From assembly GCA_022651005.1 (NCBI GenBank), contig JALCQD010000002.1, positions 124,001 through 188,000 on the forward strand: DNA of 64,000 nucleotides. Reading direction: 5' to 3'. The notes beneath the pieces were generated by a model. The model had not been told where the DNA came from. It was given only the letters and a program-made list of their open reading frames with translations, and made no database searches. Numbering within the stretch: position 1 is the first letter of the stretch; every line of letters starts with the position of its first letter. Shown piece after piece: positions 27,689 to 37,077 of the stretch. The translations under genes and the position numbers were made by a program. Origin of the DNA: Bifidobacteriaceae bacterium. GTDB lineage: Bacteria > Actinomycetota > Actinomycetes > Actinomycetales > Bifidobacteriaceae.

Positions 27689-28624
27689 ATGACAGGAAAT
27701 AAGATAATTGCGTTTCTAAGAATGCCTTTAATCCTCTTAGCTATCGTCGTAGTTATTGTTATATTAGTTTTGGCATTAATATTCTGGATACGTCAAGTAT
27801 CACTGCGAAGTGAAATGCAAGAAAAATATGGTGCAAAAGTTCCTTCCGCATTTCATGTGAAAAAAATACGTCAGCGGGTTTTGACGGGCTTCTTTTTTCT
27901 GAAATTTCCCGTATGGCTTTATGCAAAAAAAGATGGGACTCAAGATTTGAGGCATAAAGGTAACTCAATCGTATTTGGTAAATCCGAAATTCATATTGAC
28001 GACTATATTCTTACATGTAAAGACGTCATCCTGACCTATTACCTTGTCCTCGACATACGTGGTGCTGGCACTTCCATTGGGTACAACGAGCTGGAAAAAA
28101 GAAAACGGCAAGATCTGAGCCAAAAATTGTATCGACGTCAGACAGCAACATCCGTTTTGAATATCGTTGATAATTTTTCGAGTCACCCGACCGATTTTGA
28201 GCCATTCTGTGCTGATCTATTTCGCAATTTTGGATTTAGTGCGGAGGTGACACCTCCAACTCGCGATGGCGGATTTGATATTCGACTGTGCAAAGACGGC
28301 GTTAAATATATTGCTGAATGTAAATGCTATGACGTTCGTCATCATGTAGGGCGCACCATTCTACAAAAGCTTAAGGGAGCCAATGCAGTCGAGCAAGCAC
28401 AGGGGATGTTTGTAATCACAACAAGTAAATTTACTCGAGATGCCATTGCATTTGCCGAACAAAGTGGTATTCAACTCATTGACGGTGATCGTTTAGTTCA
28501 TATGTGTCATCAGGTTTGGGGATCGAATTTACCTGCTTCAATTTTCCCAGAGGCAGCAGTTACTCTCACGAAACAAGAACTCCTTAGTAAAATTCCTGAA
28601 GATATGAGAATGAGGTTCATTTAG
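27689..28624 (+). CDS. Membrane-anchored Mrr-type restriction endonuclease-like protein
   Basis: The product is 311 residues from the ATG at 27689 (AGGG upstream). One strongly hydrophobic TM helix (about 12-34) is followed by a region of no recognised family (35-160) and a C-terminal Mrr_cat domain (about 165-280). The nuclease signature is complete: FEPFCADLFRNFGF, GGFDIRL with Asp197, and AECKCY with Glu210 and Lys212, a PD-(D/E)xK site. Mrr-type enzymes cut modified DNA or act on foreign DNA. The gene is AT-rich (about 37-38 percent GC in two 60-nt lines counted, against about 60 percent next door) and uses TTA and ATA codons. It converges on the transglutaminase gene with 4 nt of overlap. 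Likely acquired. Confidence 0.83.
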   Translation: MTGNKIIAFLRMPLILLAIVVVIVILVLALIFWIRQVSLRSEMQEKYGAKVPSAFHVKKIRQRVLTGFFFLKFPVWLYAKKDGTQDLRHKGNSIVFGKSEIHIDDYILTCKDVILTYYLVLDIRGAGTSIGYNELEKRKRQDLSQKLYRRQTATSVLNIVDNFSSHPTDFEPFCADLFRNFGFSAEVTPPTRDGGFDIRLCKDGVKYIAECKCYDVRHHVGRTILQKLKGANAVEQAQGMFVITTSKFTRDAIAFAEQSGIQLIDGDRLVHMCHQVWGSNLPASIFPEAAVTLTKQELLSKIPEDMRMRFI

Positions 28625-31600
28625 TTTTTTCTTATCACCGACGCCGGGAACACAGCTCTCCGCATGCGACGAATCAGATTGATGAAGCGTCGAGATAGCG
28701 TTGCTGCGGTTCGTGGTTCTGCGGATATCTTCTGTGCGTCAATGATGGCGGATCTGATGTGTCGAACAGGCTCGGAGAAAGAGTCCGCATGAGAATCAGG
28801 CGTGGCCACGGTGGAATTTCTTGAACTATTGCCAAAACGCTGGGCCTCAACGTGTGTTGCGGTCTCCTCTAGGAAGCGAATGTTTCGGTGAGCTGCGTCG
28901 TCAGCATCACTCGGAGCGCCTGCGGTACCGTTTTCGATAGCGTCCGCGATAATTTTCACAATGCTCTGTTCTGTGGCGCTCGCGGGAATTGCGATGCCAC
29001 AATCGCGGGCTGTGTCAAGAATTTCATCCCATGCGGCGGCATACGTCCGCTGCGTGAGCCGCTTCCGCCTGCGCAGCCGCCGCATGCAGAGCGGCACCAG
29101 CGCGAGCAGAATCGCCAGAAGGACACCACCTGACACCATCAGCACGCTGCGTGTCTGTACTGAGAGTCCGGAGTCAGAAGCCGTATTGGTGGTGGCGTTC
29201 GCATTATTGCTGGAATCCGATGTATCGGAAGACTGTGAAGAATCCTTGGACGAGGAATCCGACGAGTCCTTTGTGTCGGAGGAGGAGTCTGCGGAATCGG
29301 TTGAGCTGGAACTCGACGATGCAGTGGCATCATCGCTGGAACTGGAAGGTGTTACGTCGAACGGTACCCATCCAATGCCGGTGATGTAGGCCTCGGCCCA
29401 CGCGTGGAGCTCCTGATTGGTGACGACGTAGTTTCCTCCGTCCGTTGTGGCAGAAGGCAAATACCCCATCACAACGCGCGTCGGAATTCCCAGAGCCCGT
29501 GCGAGCACGGCGAATGATGTTGCGTAATGGACGCAATAACCGGACTTTCGTACGAGGAAGTCGCCAATCATTTCCATGTTGGAGGTTCCATTGCCGTCTG
29601 GTGCATCGAGGGAATAGGTGAAGTCGTTATCTTGGAAGAAGTCGAGTAAGTATGCCAGCGCCGCGGTCTGCTGAATGCGAGTTTTTTCGCTGCTCGTGGA
29701 GATGCCGCTTTGCCGTGCCTCGGTGATGACCTTCGTCACCGATTTTGGTAGTTTTTTGGGAATGGCGACGTAATTTTTTCGCACATACGTGTTGGAGGCG
29801 TCGGCCAATGTGGTGTCAATAGTGATGGAGGGGACTCTCTGGCGTTGCCGGTCTGAGCCGGAGGAGGCGTCGTAGTCCTCGTATCCTCCGTACGCGGCGT
29901 CGTAGTCGCTGAGGGACAACATGTCGGTGCCGGAAGGGTACAGCAGCTGCTCCAGTCGGTCGAGCGTGCTTGAAAGGTCAGAGCGACTTGCCATGGGCTC
30001 CACGTACGTTGCGGTGGAGCTGTAAGTGTCTCCCTGCTTGACGTGAGTCGACGAAGAGTAGGCGGTGGCATCCTTGCTCCATCGCCAGTCGGCGCTGGAA
30101 GGTGTCACCGTTGTAGGCAGTCCGACGAGCGGCATGAAACGCGAGGTGAGCGTCTCGATCCAAATTTTGCTGGAGGTGGTGAGACTCCCCGGACGGTATT
30201 GTGGCATATCCGTTTCGTCCTCCTGCTCGGTGTACTGCATGAGGGGGGAGTAGTCGGTGAACTCCGTTTGCGTGGTGTAGCCTCCCGGCGCCTTGGAAGC
30301 AATGGATTTCGACGTTGCCGTGGGCTTGGATTGTGCTGCGGAAGCGGAGGAGCTGCTTGGATCAGCGTCGGAGCCGAAAGTCCACGTGTCACCGTTGAAA
30401 CTGTCGAGTGTTGCCATACGTATATAGACGGGGCTGGTATTGGACGTGTTGTAGTCCAACGCAATAGACGCGCTGTTACCGCGCAGATTGCGGCTGAGAT
30501 CAATCAGTGGATTTACTGCTGACGAGGAGAATAATCCCTTTTGGCTACCGATGGGAAGGTTGAGTCTATCCACCGTTGCATTAGTAAAGGGAGCGAGTGC
30601 CAGCGCGAGGGCTGCTGCGGCGGCACCGAGTACTACGGGTTGCGGCCACAGAACGGGTAGTTTTTGGGAAAACCATATGACGATGAGTGAGAAAAAGACG
30701 CATACGAAGACGAGCCACGTGGGCTGCTCGGTTCCGAAATACACGTTTTGGGCTGTCATGACGGCGAAGGGTGCCGCAACAGCGACGATGCGTAGTCGCA
30801 TGAAGGTGAAAAGAATTCGCAGAATCACGAGTGAGACGGTGACTGCAGCGATCATCGAGATATCGACGTAGACGCTCGCAGAGACAGGAAAACTCTGATA
30901 CAGCAGCGCATTGCTCCCCTGTGTTGTCAATTGCGAGAAGAGACTGCCGAACGTCCATGGAGTTCTCGGGTGGAACCACCACACTCCCAAGGTGGAATGG
31001 AGCGTGATGGTTGCTGTGATGACGCCAGCAAGCAGTAGCGCTGCGCCCATGCACACCGCCCTGAGGAAGGTTCTCTTGCGCGCAATGTGGCGATCTCTCT
31101 GCTCCAGGTCGCTATCGTGTACCCTGCGGCTGTCGATAAGTCCTATTTCCGCTGTCATGATTGCCGTTGCAGCAATGGCATAGGGAAGCCACACGTGAGA
31201 TGCGAACAATGATGAGAGCAGCACAAGCGAGGTAATCAGCACGAATTCCATTGCCGTTGTTCCCAGCAAGCGTGTCGTGATGATGCTGGCACGTGAGGGT
31301 TCCGTCACGTGCCGACTCCATGGTCGGTTCCAGGAATGCGCTTTCTTTGCGCGTCGATGGCGCTGTATCTGCGTGGTCTCGCTCTGTGCGTCACCATTTT
31401 TCCAGTGACCAATGTCTCCGCCGCCCGTCAGCGTCGGGAGCGCGCTGCTGCGGTCGGCGGGCTCGGAGCTGTCGGGAGTAATCCGCACGATGTCTGTGTG
31501 ACGTAGAATTCCGAGATCTTCGAGACAGGCTTCGAAGGATCCCTGCTCTTCCGAATCGAAAGTAATGAATAGCGCGTGAGTGTTGGGCTCGGACAGTAGA

Positions 31601-32523
31601 ACGTCGATGTGTTCGGCGCGTGATGTGGGGCTTCCCGCCGCACTCGGAGTCACCGCCGCAAGAAAGTGCTCGATGTCTCGCGGGGTCTCGGCGAAGGCGT
31701 ACCCGTCCGTGAACATTGCCGAGGAATCTCCCGGCTGCGGAAAAGCCGTGAGTCCGTGAGCGTAGCTGACGAGGCGTTCCCAATCTGCTGGTGACAGAGT
31801 GGCGATTTCGGTGGGAAGCAGGGTGTCGAGCACGATGAGGAGGTGGGGCTGTTGATGATGATCCGCCACGCGCGTCATCATGTGGCCTCTGCGGGCAGAC
31901 ATCTTCCAGGAGATTTGACGTTCTGGGTCGCCGGGGGAGTACGGCCTCAGCGACAGTGCGAGGTCATCCTCGTGAGATCCCAGTGCCTTGGGGCGGCGTG
32001 ATTGCGTGCCGTAGGGTCCTAGCCGCGCCTCTTCTTGCGTCCGCGCCGCATGGGTGACCGTGGTGTCACTTCTCAGAGCTGCGGCATTTTTCCATAGTCC
32101 CCACACCCCGTTCCAGCGAATCATCATTCCACGGTTACGAAATATGCCACGGTCGTGCGGCAACGATCCGCTGAAGCTGCGGATCACGGTGTCGTTTTGA
32201 TCGAGTTGGTCCCACAGTTGTATTGCGGAGAAACTACCAGGAACAACAAACCGCAGGAATCCGCGGCGCAGTTCCGAGAAGGTGTCATCGTCGGTCTTCT
32301 GCTCCTGCTGAATTTTCCGACGCCGTCTGAAGACGAGGTGCGTGACCGCCGCGGCTACTCCCTCACAGACAACAGCGCAGGTGAGACCGAGCCCACTCAC
32401 CACGAGAATGATGTACTGAAAACCCGCACCCACAACTATGAGCGCGGCGGACGCCAGAAGGAAAGCGACGCCTTTGAGCGTGGGCCGAGACCAACTATGC
32501 ATACGGTGTGGCGTAGTGGGCAT
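28621..32523 (-). CDS. DUF58 - transglutaminase (TgpA-like) fusion protein
   Basis: One 1300-residue open frame joins two proteins that are usually separate. The first part (1-about 350) has two TM helices (about 15-60) and a DUF58 domain with SLRPYSPGDPERQISWKMSARRG near residue 190-210 and a VWA-like strand LLIVLDTLLP. The second part begins with a TgpA-like block of TM helices (about 430-640), then an extracellular transglutaminase core. Catalytic residues are Cys997 in SGYCVHYATSF, His1040 in ELHAWAEAY and Asp1056 in VPFDVTPS. A Ser/Asp-rich spacer, one more TM helix and a cytoplasmic tail follow. It sits 6 nt downstream of moxR. Such MoxR/DUF58/transglutaminase sets are thought to work on envelope proteins, but the substrate is unknown. 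Confidence 0.9.
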   Translation of the reverse strand: MPTTPHRMHSWSRPTLKGVAFLLASAALIVVGAGFQYIILVVSGLGLTCAVVCEGVAAAVTHLVFRRRRKIQQEQKTDDDTFSELRRGFLRFVVPGSFSAIQLWDQLDQNDTVIRSFSGSLPHDRGIFRNRGMMIRWNGVWGLWKNAAALRSDTTVTHAARTQEEARLGPYGTQSRRPKALGSHEDDLALSLRPYSPGDPERQISWKMSARRGHMMTRVADHHQQPHLLIVLDTLLPTEIATLSPADWERLVSYAHGLTAFPQPGDSSAMFTDGYAFAETPRDIEHFLAAVTPSAAGSPTSRAEHIDVLLSEPNTHALFITFDSEEQGSFEACLEDLGILRHTDIVRITPDSSEPADRSSALPTLTGGGDIGHWKNGDAQSETTQIQRHRRAKKAHSWNRPWSRHVTEPSRASIITTRLLGTTAMEFVLITSLVLLSSLFASHVWLPYAIAATAIMTAEIGLIDSRRVHDSDLEQRDRHIARKRTFLRAVCMGAALLLAGVITATITLHSTLGVWWFHPRTPWTFGSLFSQLTTQGSNALLYQSFPVSASVYVDISMIAAVTVSLVILRILFTFMRLRIVAVAAPFAVMTAQNVYFGTEQPTWLVFVCVFFSLIVIWFSQKLPVLWPQPVVLGAAAAALALALAPFTNATVDRLNLPIGSQKGLFSSSAVNPLIDLSRNLRGNSASIALDYNTSNTSPVYIRMATLDSFNGDTWTFGSDADPSSSSASAAQSKPTATSKSIASKAPGGYTTQTEFTDYSPLMQYTEQEDETDMPQYRPGSLTTSSKIWIETLTSRFMPLVGLPTTVTPSSADWRWSKDATAYSSSTHVKQGDTYSSTATYVEPMASRSDLSSTLDRLEQLLYPSGTDMLSLSDYDAAYGGYEDYDASSGSDRQRQRVPSITIDTTLADASNTYVRKNYVAIPKKLPKSVTKVITEARQSGISTSSEKTRIQQTAALAYLLDFFQDNDFTYSLDAPDGNGTSNMEMIGDFLVRKSGYCVHYATSFAVLARALGIPTRVVMGYLPSATTDGGNYVVTNQELHAWAEAYITGIGWVPFDVTPSSSSDDATASSSSSSTDSADSSSDTKDSSDSSSKDSSQSSDTSDSSNNANATTNTASDSGLSVQTRSVLMVSGGVLLAILLALVPLCMRRLRRRKRLTQRTYAAAWDEILDTARDCGIAIPASATEQSIVKIIADAIENGTAGAPSDADDAAHRNIRFLEETATHVEAQRFGNSSRNSTVATPDSHADSFSEPVRHIRSAIIDAQKISAEPRTAATLSRRFINLIRRMRRAVFPASVIRKN

Positions 32524-32529
32524 TGTCGC

Positions 32530-33525
32530 TCAGTTCAGCTCGGGGCGGGGAACGGGGAGGTCATCAATGATGGAGTGCAGGACTTCGGCAGGCGTCTGTG
32601 TCGTGGCAGTGTGGCTGAAGGCGCGGCGCACCACAATGCGATGAGCCAGTACCGGCTCGGCGAGGGATTGCACGTCGTCGGGCGTCACGAAGTCGCGATG
32701 GTTGAGCAACGCCCGTGACTTGCACATCGCCAGAAGATTGAGACTTGCTCGGGGCGAGGCCCCAAACTTGATGGTGGGGTGCTCTCGGGTGGCGGAGACG
32801 AGACTGACGAGATAGTCGGCAACCGTGGTGTCCACTTTGATGGTTGCGGCAGCGTGAATCCCCGCCACCACATCGTCAGGGGTGCACAGGGCATCGAGTC
32901 CATCGAGCGGTGAGGAATTGCCCGAGTTGAGCAGCATGGTCGTCTCGTGCTCCCGTGTGGGGTAGCCGAGGCTCGCGCGCGCCATGAAGCGGTCAAGCTG
33001 TGCCTCCGGCAAGGGGTAGGTGCCTTCCAATTCGATGGGGTTTTGCGTGGCGATGACGAAGTACGGCTGCGGCAGAGGGTAAGTGATCCCGTCAACGCTC
33101 ACCTGGCGCTCGCCCATTGCCTCGAGCATGGCGGATTGCGTCTTGGGATTGGCTCGGTTGATTTCATCGGCAATGACGACGTGTGCGAAAAGTGGTCCCT
33201 TGCGGAAGGAGAACTCTCCGGTGCGCTGGTCATAGATGTTGACTCCGGTGAGATCGCTGGGCAGCATGTCAGAGGTGAACTGAATTCTGTTCGTGGAGCC
33301 AGAGATGAGAATTCCCATTGCACGGGCCAAGGTGGTTTTACCGACACCTGGCATGTCTTCCATCAGCAGGTGCCCACCCGCGAACAGTGTTTCGACGGCG
33401 AGTTCCACAACATCCTGGTGTGCTGAGAGGGCGCGGGTCAGAGTGTCGCTCATCTGCCGTGCGAGTGTTCCCGAGTGGTCGAGAACCTCGTGATATTTGG
33501 CGGAATCCGTGTCGTCGGCACTCAT
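32530..33525 (-). CDS. MoxR family AAA+ ATPase
   Basis: This 331-residue chaperone-like AAA+ ATPase has Walker A DMPGVGKTTLA, Walker B VVIADEINRANPKTQSAMLEAM, sensor 1 VIATQNPIELEGTYPLPEAQLDRF and the C-terminal lid GASPRASLNLLAMCKSRAL. It is the MRP subgroup commonly found with DUF58 and transglutaminase genes, as here, where it lies immediately upstream of the fusion gene in the same operon. A candidate -10, CATAAT (plus-strand 33583-33588), lies about 58 nt upstream of the start on the minus strand, and GAGGGA serves as the ribosome binding site. Confidence 0.95.
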   Translation of the reverse strand: MSADDTDSAKYHEVLDHSGTLARQMSDTLTRALSAHQDVVELAVETLFAGGHLLMEDMPGVGKTTLARAMGILISGSTNRIQFTSDMLPSDLTGVNIYDQRTGEFSFRKGPLFAHVVIADEINRANPKTQSAMLEAMGERQVSVDGITYPLPQPYFVIATQNPIELEGTYPLPEAQLDRFMARASLGYPTREHETTMLLNSGNSSPLDGLDALCTPDDVVAGIHAAATIKVDTTVADYLVSLVSATREHPTIKFGASPRASLNLLAMCKSRALLNHRDFVTPDDVQSLAEPVLAHRIVVRRAFSHTATTQTPAEVLHSIIDDLPVPRPELN

Positions 33526-33582
33526 GAAAGTCCCTCGTCTCTCGTCGTCATCGACGTTTCCAGGTAGATGTATTGGTCTTCC

Positions 33583-33588
33583 ATTATG
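33583..33588 (-). promoter_or_regulatory. Candidate -10 box of the moxR operon
   Basis: CATAAT read on the minus strand with the extension TGT upstream. It would give a leader of about 50 nt before the moxR ATG at 33525. The -35 region is not convincing. Confidence 0.35.
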
Positions 33589-33648
33589 ACACGTGAAGAT
33601 GAGGGCACGGCCGTAATTGCACTACTCCCGGTTACTCAATGGCATCGT

Positions 33649-34347
33649 TTAATGAATATGCACGCGAGTGCCGGAGGGAATTTGATCATAGAACCATTGT
33701 GCATCCGCAATGCTGAGACGTACGCAACCGTGGGATGCGGCGTTTCCAAGCTTTGCTCCCTCGCTGGCGATGTAGTCTCCGTTGGCATTCGTCGGGACGG
33801 AATGGAAAAGATATCCCGTTCCCAGGAAGGACGTCCACCATTTTGCGCCCATTCCCTCGGATGGTGTGTAAAACGACAGACCGCGTTGCCCAATGGTAAA
33901 GGTGCCATGTGGCGTGGCGTCGTTCATTCCCGAGCTGATGAGCATTGTGTACAGAGGCGATCCGTTGGCGTCTGAGATTGTGGCCTCTTGTGCTGCGAGA
34001 TCGACATCGACAGTGAGATTGTTTTTACCGGTGAGGTCTGGTTGCGTTCCACCCGTGGGATTGTGCCAGTCAACAGTCACTGCGGGAACAGCGGCAGCCG
34101 TTTTCGTGGCGTGAGTGGGAACGGTGGAGACAGGCGTAGGTTCCGTATGAGAAGAGGAGGCCTCGGTGCGAGGTTGCATGGGGGGCAAGGGGGAAACCAG
34201 AGAGAGCACAAAGATAAGGACTGCGGTAGCAGTTGCAATCAAAGGTGTGAGAAACGTTGCGATGCTGCGATACTGACCGGTAGAATGCGCGTGTTTGGCC
34301 GGCTGAGCGGTGCAACGATTTGCCGCGTGGGCTGGGCTCTGCTTCAT
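33649..34347 (-). CDS. L,D-transpeptidase (YkuD family)
   Basis: This 232-residue envelope enzyme has an N-terminal signal-anchor helix (about 30-52), a Thr/Pro/Ser-rich linker (55-95) and a YkuD catalytic domain (about 110-232). The catalytic motif is complete: HSVPTNANGDY, then GNAASHGCVRLSIADAQWFYD with the active-site Cys in SHGCVRL. YkuD enzymes form 3-3 peptidoglycan crosslinks or attach proteins to the wall. It lacks other domains such as Ig-like or LysM modules. It lies upstream of the moxR operon, with 123 nt between, so a separate unit is likely. Confidence 0.93.
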   Translation of the reverse strand: MKQSPAHAANRCTAQPAKHAHSTGQYRSIATFLTPLIATATAVLIFVLSLVSPLPPMQPRTEASSSHTEPTPVSTVPTHATKTAAAVPAVTVDWHNPTGGTQPDLTGKNNLTVDVDLAAQEATISDANGSPLYTMLISSGMNDATPHGTFTIGQRGLSFYTPSEGMGAKWWTSFLGTGYLFHSVPTNANGDYIASEGAKLGNAASHGCVRLSIADAQWFYDQIPSGTRVHIH

Positions 34348-34386
34348 ACGTGCCTCTTCACCTTCGAAGACCGAGAGACGAGTTCT

Positions 34387-34413
34387 TATAATAACGCTTT
34401 TTACTGGAAGCGT
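34387..34413 (+). promoter_or_regulatory. TATAAT box and short dyad before azlC
   Basis: A perfect TATAAT lies at 34387-34392 on the plus strand, and because TTATAA is palindromic a -10 could also be read toward the L,D-transpeptidase gene. ACGCTT (34394-34399) and AAGCGT (34408-34413) form a short dyad just downstream. The rest of the 183-bp divergent region shows nothing clear. Confidence 0.3.
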
Positions 34414-34530
34414 CTTTACGGAATGCGTCTCGAGGCGTGACCCTTGTGGCTTTTCCGCTTCGGGTACTTCGTTTGCGTGCGATACTATTGACGGCGCAAT
34501 TTCATTCCAAGAGTGGGTTCGGGAGTTTCG

Positions 34531-35301
34531 ATGACATCACAAGAGGTGGCGGGCGAGCAGGTTGACCCAACGCCCCCTCCACAGAGCCATCGTGTCCGCG
34601 TGGTGGTGCCCGCTCTGAAGGCGGCTTTCCCCTTCACTCTTCCGATCTTTGCCGGGTTCTGGTTCCTGGGTCTCACCTATGGCATGTACATGAACTCCTC
34701 GGGTTTCAGTTTTCTTTACCCGCTGTTTATGAGCATGCTCATCTACGCGGGCTCCATGGAATTCATCACGGTGAGCCTGCTGCTGGGCGCGTTCAACCCC
34801 GTCCAGGCCTTTCTCATGACGCTCATGATCAATGCGCGGCACCTGTTTTACGGACTTTCAATGCTCGAACGGTTCAAGGGGCTGGGACCTAAGAAGGTCT
34901 ATCTCATCTATGGCATGTGTGACGAGACGTTCTCCATCAACTTCTCGGCCACCATTCCTCCTGATATTGACCGTGGCTGGTTCATGGTGTGGGTCACGTT
35001 GCTCAACCAGCTGTACTGGGTGTCAGGTTCGACGCTCGGCGGCATCTTCGGATCCATGATCCACATCAACACAGAGGGCCTTGATTTCGCCATGACCGCC
35101 ATGTTCGTCGTGATCTTCATGGAGCAATGGATGCGCGACCGTAACCACACGAGTTCTCTGCTCGGCCTTGCGCTGTCCCTGGGATGTCTGCTGATTTTCG
35201 GTGCTGACAATTTCATCATTCCTTCGATGCTCGTGATTCTCGCGGTGCTCACGCTGCTGCGCGGCCGCCTGGAAAAATACGGAAAATTAGGGATTGACTG
35301 A
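34531..35301 (+). CDS. azlC: Branched-chain amino acid exporter subunit AzlC
   Basis: The 256-residue large subunit of an AzlCD exporter (LIV-E type) has about seven TM helices: [62 protein letters not shown] and others. The Asn-Ala-Arg-His segment and GMCDETFSI are family hallmarks. The ATG at 34531 follows GGGAG by 5 nt. Its TGA stop overlaps the azlD ATG by 1 nt. Homologues export branched-chain amino acids or analogues. Confidence 0.92.
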   Translation: MTSQEVAGEQVDPTPPPQSHRVRVVVPALKAAFPFTLPIFAGFWFLGLTYGMYMNSSGFSFLYPLFMSMLIYAGSMEFITVSLLLGAFNPVQAFLMTLMINARHLFYGLSMLERFKGLGPKKVYLIYGMCDETFSINFSATIPPDIDRGWFMVWVTLLNQLYWVSGSTLGGIFGSMIHINTEGLDFAMTAMFVVIFMEQWMRDRNHTSSLLGLALSLGCLLIFGADNFIIPSMLVILAVLTLLRGRLEKYGKLGID

Positions 35302-35636
35302 TGGCCACCATGACTCTTACTCAGCAGATCATCACTATCGCTGCGGTCATCGCAGGAACTTTGACGACGCGCTTTCTGCCCTTCCTCATATTTCCGGCCG
35401 GCAAGCCGACGCCCAAGTACGTGCAGTATCTCGGCAAGGTCCTTCCCGCTGCTGTCTTCGGGTTGTTGGTGATTTATTGCCTCCGCAATGTCAGTGTGCT
35501 GTCCGGATCGCATGGGATTCCGGAGTTGATTTCCATTGCCGTCGTCGTTGTGTTGCACCTGTGGAAAAGGCAGATGCTGCTCTCCATCGCGGGCGGTACC
35601 ATCTGCTACATGCTGCTGGTGCAGCTGGTGTTCTAG
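35301..35636 (+). CDS. azlD: Branched-chain amino acid exporter subunit AzlD
   Basis: This 111-residue small subunit has four hydrophobic segments. The [38 protein letters not shown] region is typical of AzlD. It partners with AzlC, to which it is translationally coupled through the TGATG overlap. Length is normal. Confidence 0.92.
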   Translation: MATMTLTQQIITIAAVIAGTLTTRFLPFLIFPAGKPTPKYVQYLGKVLPAAVFGLLVIYCLRNVSVLSGSHGIPELISIAVVVVLHLWKRQMLLSIAGGTICYMLLVQLVF

Positions 35637-35666
35637 CACGCACATAGCGGAAGCGGAGGTGACGGC

Positions 35667-37049
35667 GTGAAGCGATTCTGGGGGTTGGTGCTCTCGACGG
35701 TTGTTCTGGGCCTCCTCGTCGGCTGCTCCTCCGGGTTATTGGGAATTCTGCTGGTCACCACGGAGCATTGGTTCTTGGGATTTGTGGAAAGTTCGTCCCT
35801 ACCAGGGCCCACAGTTTCTGTGCCGTGGCGACGGTTAGTCTCTGTTGCCGTGGGGGGCGTGATCGTTGCCTTCGTGTGGTGGCGTGTGCGCAAGCCGGGG
35901 CGGATTCCCACGGTGAAAGCTGCCGTTGCGGGGGAGAAGCTTCCGTGGTGGCGCACTGTGGCACATGTTGGCGCGCAGATATTTTTTGTGGGAACAGGGG
36001 CCTCGATTGGGCGTGAGGTGGCACCTCGCGAGGCGGGTTCCTTGATAGCCCAGCAATGGATGCGTGTGGGATCTCGACTCGGCTTGCGGGAAGAGGATGC
36101 ACGGCTACTGACGGCGGCTGCCGCTGGAGCGGGTTTTGCAGGCGTGTATATCTCGCCGTTGACGGGCATGTTCTTCAGTGTCGAAATGCTGTTGCGTCGC
36201 GTTGACCGAGAGACTGTATCGGTCAGCTTGGGTATGTCGGCAATTGCGACGTTGGTCGGTTCTCTCGTCAAGGGTACGCGGCCGTATTATGTGGCGCCGG
36301 GAAGCTTTAGTGTTTCTGACTTCGCCGCCTTTTCCCCGTGGCTTCTCGTATTCGCTGTTGTCAGCGCGCCTCTATTTGGAGCGGTTGGTGCTGGATTTCG
36401 CATGGCGTCGGCATGGGCGGAAAAGCGCAAAACAACCGGTACTGCCATCCTGTGGCAGTTGCCTGCTGCGGCAGTCCTCACCGGTGTGATTGCGATGGTT
36501 GCCCCTCAGGTAATGGGCAACGGGCGTGCGCTTGCGCAGTTTGGAATGAACTCAGGTGTTGCGGGAGGCGTTCCAGTGGCGGAATCTCGTGGTAATTCTG
36601 GTCTCGGAGCCCTTTCCACGTCTGCATCTTCTGCTGATTTTGCCGCTGGTACTGCCATCCTGATCCTTCTTGTCCTGTGCCTCGCGAAGGCCGTTCTCAC
36701 CATTCTGACGCTGAAAGCAGGCGCTTCCGGTGGTGTGCTCACGCCCGCAATCGGCATCGGATCGTCTCTGGGGGCAGTCTTCGGACTCGTGTGCACACTC
36801 GTTATCCCGGGGTTCACCGCGGAACATGTGTGGCAGTGTGCGATAGCGGGGGCCGTTGCCGTTCTCTCCGCTTCCCAGCAGGCGCCGTTGATGGCGCTGG
36901 CTATGCTCGTTGAGATTTCGCATCTGCCGATTCAGTCGGTAGTGCCTCTAGGTGTGGCTGCCGCCATTTCTGTGACGGTGGCAAGTGCCATCCTCACTCA
37001 TTCTCGTAGGGAATCTGTAGCTATGCCTTCTGTCGCTTCTCAGCAATAA
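35667..37049 (+). CDS. ClC-family chloride/anion channel or antiporter
   Basis: This 460-residue membrane protein has about 10-12 helices. Selectivity motifs are GTGASIGREVAP (family consensus GREGP, here GREVAP), GAGFAGVYISPLTGMFFSVEML, and GGVLTPAIGIGSSLGAVFG. The Glu in GREV corresponds to the gating glutamate of H+/Cl- exchangers. The consensus Gly-Pro after it is altered, so ion selectivity could differ. No CBS domains follow. The start is a GTG at 35667, 30 nt after azlD, with GGAGG upstream; it may be co-transcribed with azlCD. Confidence 0.88.
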   Translation: MKRFWGLVLSTVVLGLLVGCSSGLLGILLVTTEHWFLGFVESSSLPGPTVSVPWRRLVSVAVGGVIVAFVWWRVRKPGRIPTVKAAVAGEKLPWWRTVAHVGAQIFFVGTGASIGREVAPREAGSLIAQQWMRVGSRLGLREEDARLLTAAAAGAGFAGVYISPLTGMFFSVEMLLRRVDRETVSVSLGMSAIATLVGSLVKGTRPYYVAPGSFSVSDFAAFSPWLLVFAVVSAPLFGAVGAGFRMASAWAEKRKTTGTAILWQLPAAAVLTGVIAMVAPQVMGNGRALAQFGMNSGVAGGVPVAESRGNSGLGALSTSASSADFAAGTAILILLVLCLAKAVLTILTLKAGASGGVLTPAIGIGSSLGAVFGLVCTLVIPGFTAEHVWQCAIAGAVAVLSASQQAPLMALAMLVEISHLPIQSVVPLGVAAAISVTVASAILTHSRRESVAMPSVASQQ

Positions 37050-37065
37050 GGTTGCTGCTACGCGT

Positions 37066-37077
37066 TATTCTGAAGCG
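37066..37077 (+). promoter_or_regulatory. Putative leaderless promoter of the GNAT gene
   Basis: TATTCT (37066-37071) precedes the GTG start at 37078 by 6 nt. No Shine-Dalgarno sequence is present between them. Confidence 0.35.
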
